From Nocardia sp. BMG51109 (lineage in GTDB: Bacteria; Actinomycetota; Actinomycetes; Mycobacteriales; Mycobacteriaceae): a stretch of 64,000 nt of DNA. The stretch is taken from the NCBI RefSeq assembly GCF_000526215.1, contig NZ_JAFQ01000004.1, positions 1,674,001-1,738,000 on the forward strand, given 5' to 3'. The notes under the pieces are model-generated. The model worked only from the letters and a program-made list of their open reading frames with translations. It made no database searches and was not told where the DNA came from. Of this stretch, positions 63,233 to 64,000 are shown piece after piece. Position numbers and translations under genes: made by a program. Position 1 is the stretch's first letter, and every line of letters starts with the position of its first letter.

Positions 63233-64000
63233 TCAGGGGGTGCGGGCGGCGATCAGGCCCGCGACCATGGCGGCGACGGCGAAGCGGGGCTTGACGTTCT
63301 GGTCCAGGGCCTCCCGGCACTCGAGCACCGCCTCGATCGAGCGGAGCAGGCCCTCGGGGCGGACATCGGTGGCCAGTTCGCGGATCTGATCGGCGAGGTC
63401 GGGATGAGTCAGGGCGATGCCGGACGCCGTAACCGGCTTCGCCGCGCCGAAGCCGACGGTCAGCGCATCGCGGTAGAGGCCGGCGACGTCGATCAGGGCG
63501 CGGTCGAGCGAATCGCGGCTGGTGCGGGTGGCCCGGGATTTCTGGCGGCGCTCCAGCTCCTTCAGCACGCCGGCCGAGCCGCGGGTCGCCGAGGCGGTGC
63601 CCTTACCGGTGCCGCCGGCGCCCATCGCGGTCGCCAGTTCTTCCTTCTCCCGCTCGTCGCGGGTGGCACTGACCTGCTTGGCCTCCTCGTCGGCCGTCTT
63701 CACCAGTTCGTCGGCGGCCGCATAGGCCGCGGCCGGGCGCGCGGTGGCCGACACCAGGGCCAGGGCTCGCTTGCGGCGGGCCTGCGCCTCCTCGTCGGTG
63801 GCCAGGCGGCGTGCCCGGCCGACGTGCCCGCCGCTGATCGAGGCCGCCCAGGCCGCCGTATCGGCGGGCAGACCGTCGCGCTCGCGCAGGACCCGGGCGA
63901 TGGCATCGGCCGACGGTGTCACCAGATGTACGTGCCGGCAACGGGACCGGAGCGTGACCGAGATGTCCTCCGGATCGTCGGACGGTGCGCACAGCAGGAA
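63233..64000 (-). CDS. holB: DNA polymerase III subunit delta', 5' end beyond window
   Basis: The C-terminal 255 residues of a clamp-loader delta' subunit. The first visible codons read FLLCAPSDDPEDISVTLRSR then CRHVHL, the delta' sensor/arginine region; the C-terminal collar domain follows (GLYRDALTVGFGA, LLRSIEAVLECREALDQNV). There is an Arg/Lys/Glu-rich linker (KQVSATRDEREKEELATAMG). The gene begins right of the window. Its position downstream of the conserved block matches Rv3644c. Confidence 0.93.
   Translation of the reverse strand, partial: FLLCAPSDDPEDISVTLRSRCRHVHLVTPSADAIARVLRERDGLPADTAAWAASISGGHVGRARRLATDEEAQARRKRALALVSATARPAAAYAAADELVKTADEEAKQVSATRDEREKEELATAMGAGGTGKGTASATRGSAGVLKELERRQKSRATRTSRDSLDRALIDVAGLYRDALTVGFGAAKPVTASGIALTHPDLADQIRELATDVRPEGLLRSIEAVLECREALDQNVKPRFAVAAMVAGLIAARTP

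Overview
The window is high-GC actinobacterial chromosome (about 70% GC, many GTG starts, ATGA/GTGA gene overlaps). It comes from a mycolate-type actinomycete, most probably Nocardia or a close relative. The main evidence is gene order. rlmB, alpha/beta hydrolase-mhuD, clpC, lsr2, lysS, coaX-panD-panC-Rv3603c-like-Rv3604c-like-DUF3180-folK-folB-folP-folE-ftsH, hpt-tilS-metalloprotease-dacB-ppa and finally holB follow the order and relative orientation of the M. tuberculosis Rv3579c-Rv3644c region (recalled, not searched). Accessory genes are inserted between these blocks.

Layout. 0-4.5 kb: rlmB (partial), a DUF4190 protein, an enoyl-CoA hydratase, an ACAD10/11-like acyl-CoA dehydrogenase, an alpha/beta hydrolase and the haem-degrading mhuD. 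4.6-9.1 kb: a membrane-anchored GH65 glycosidase with a discoidin-like tail, a cobalamin riboswitch in front of the cobalt-uptake pair cbtB-cbtA, and an OsmC protein. 9.3-14.3 kb: an ABC exporter pair divergent from a NarL-type two-component system, with tandem repeats in both units. 14.3-15.8 kb: DUF1877 and phytanoyl-CoA dioxygenase-like genes. 15.9-23.1 kb: clpC, an FHA-HTH regulator, lsr2, lysS and a cysteine dioxygenase-rhodanese operon with a candidate cysteine-responsive leader. 23.1-33.5 kb: pantothenate/CoA and folate genes ending upstream in ftsH.

33.7-47.5 kb is an accessory block. It holds two uncharacterised proteins, a DUF2277 protein, a PucR pseudogene, an aldehyde dehydrogenase with a 270-residue histone-H1-like N-terminal tail translationally coupled to an SDR, two small-molecule kinases, a cyclase coupled to an unusual membrane Ser/Thr kinase, an amidase and a LysR regulator. 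47.9-53 kb: hpt, tilS, a zinc metalloprotease, dacB and ppa. 53-61.7 kb: a second crotonase, a truncated OHCU-decarboxylase-like protein, a flavin reductase, a LysE exporter, a SAM-IV riboswitch in front of a cysteine-desulfurase-like enzyme, small proteins, and a TetR regulator divergent from an SDR-reductase pair across a perfect palindrome. 61.7-63.1 kb is poorly coding, lower-GC DNA abutting a tRNA-Thr gene and looks like the scar of an integrated element. The window ends inside holB.

Regulation visible in the sequence: two riboswitches (cobalamin, SAM-IV), a short Cys-Cys leader ORF with mutually exclusive hairpins before cysteine dioxygenase, a consensus CRP-type site, a TetR-type palindrome and several strong intrinsic hairpins. 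I found no CRISPR array, rRNA or intact insertion sequence. The most novel items are the cysteine-dioxygenase leader, the H1-tailed aldehyde dehydrogenase and the planctomycete-like membrane kinase.
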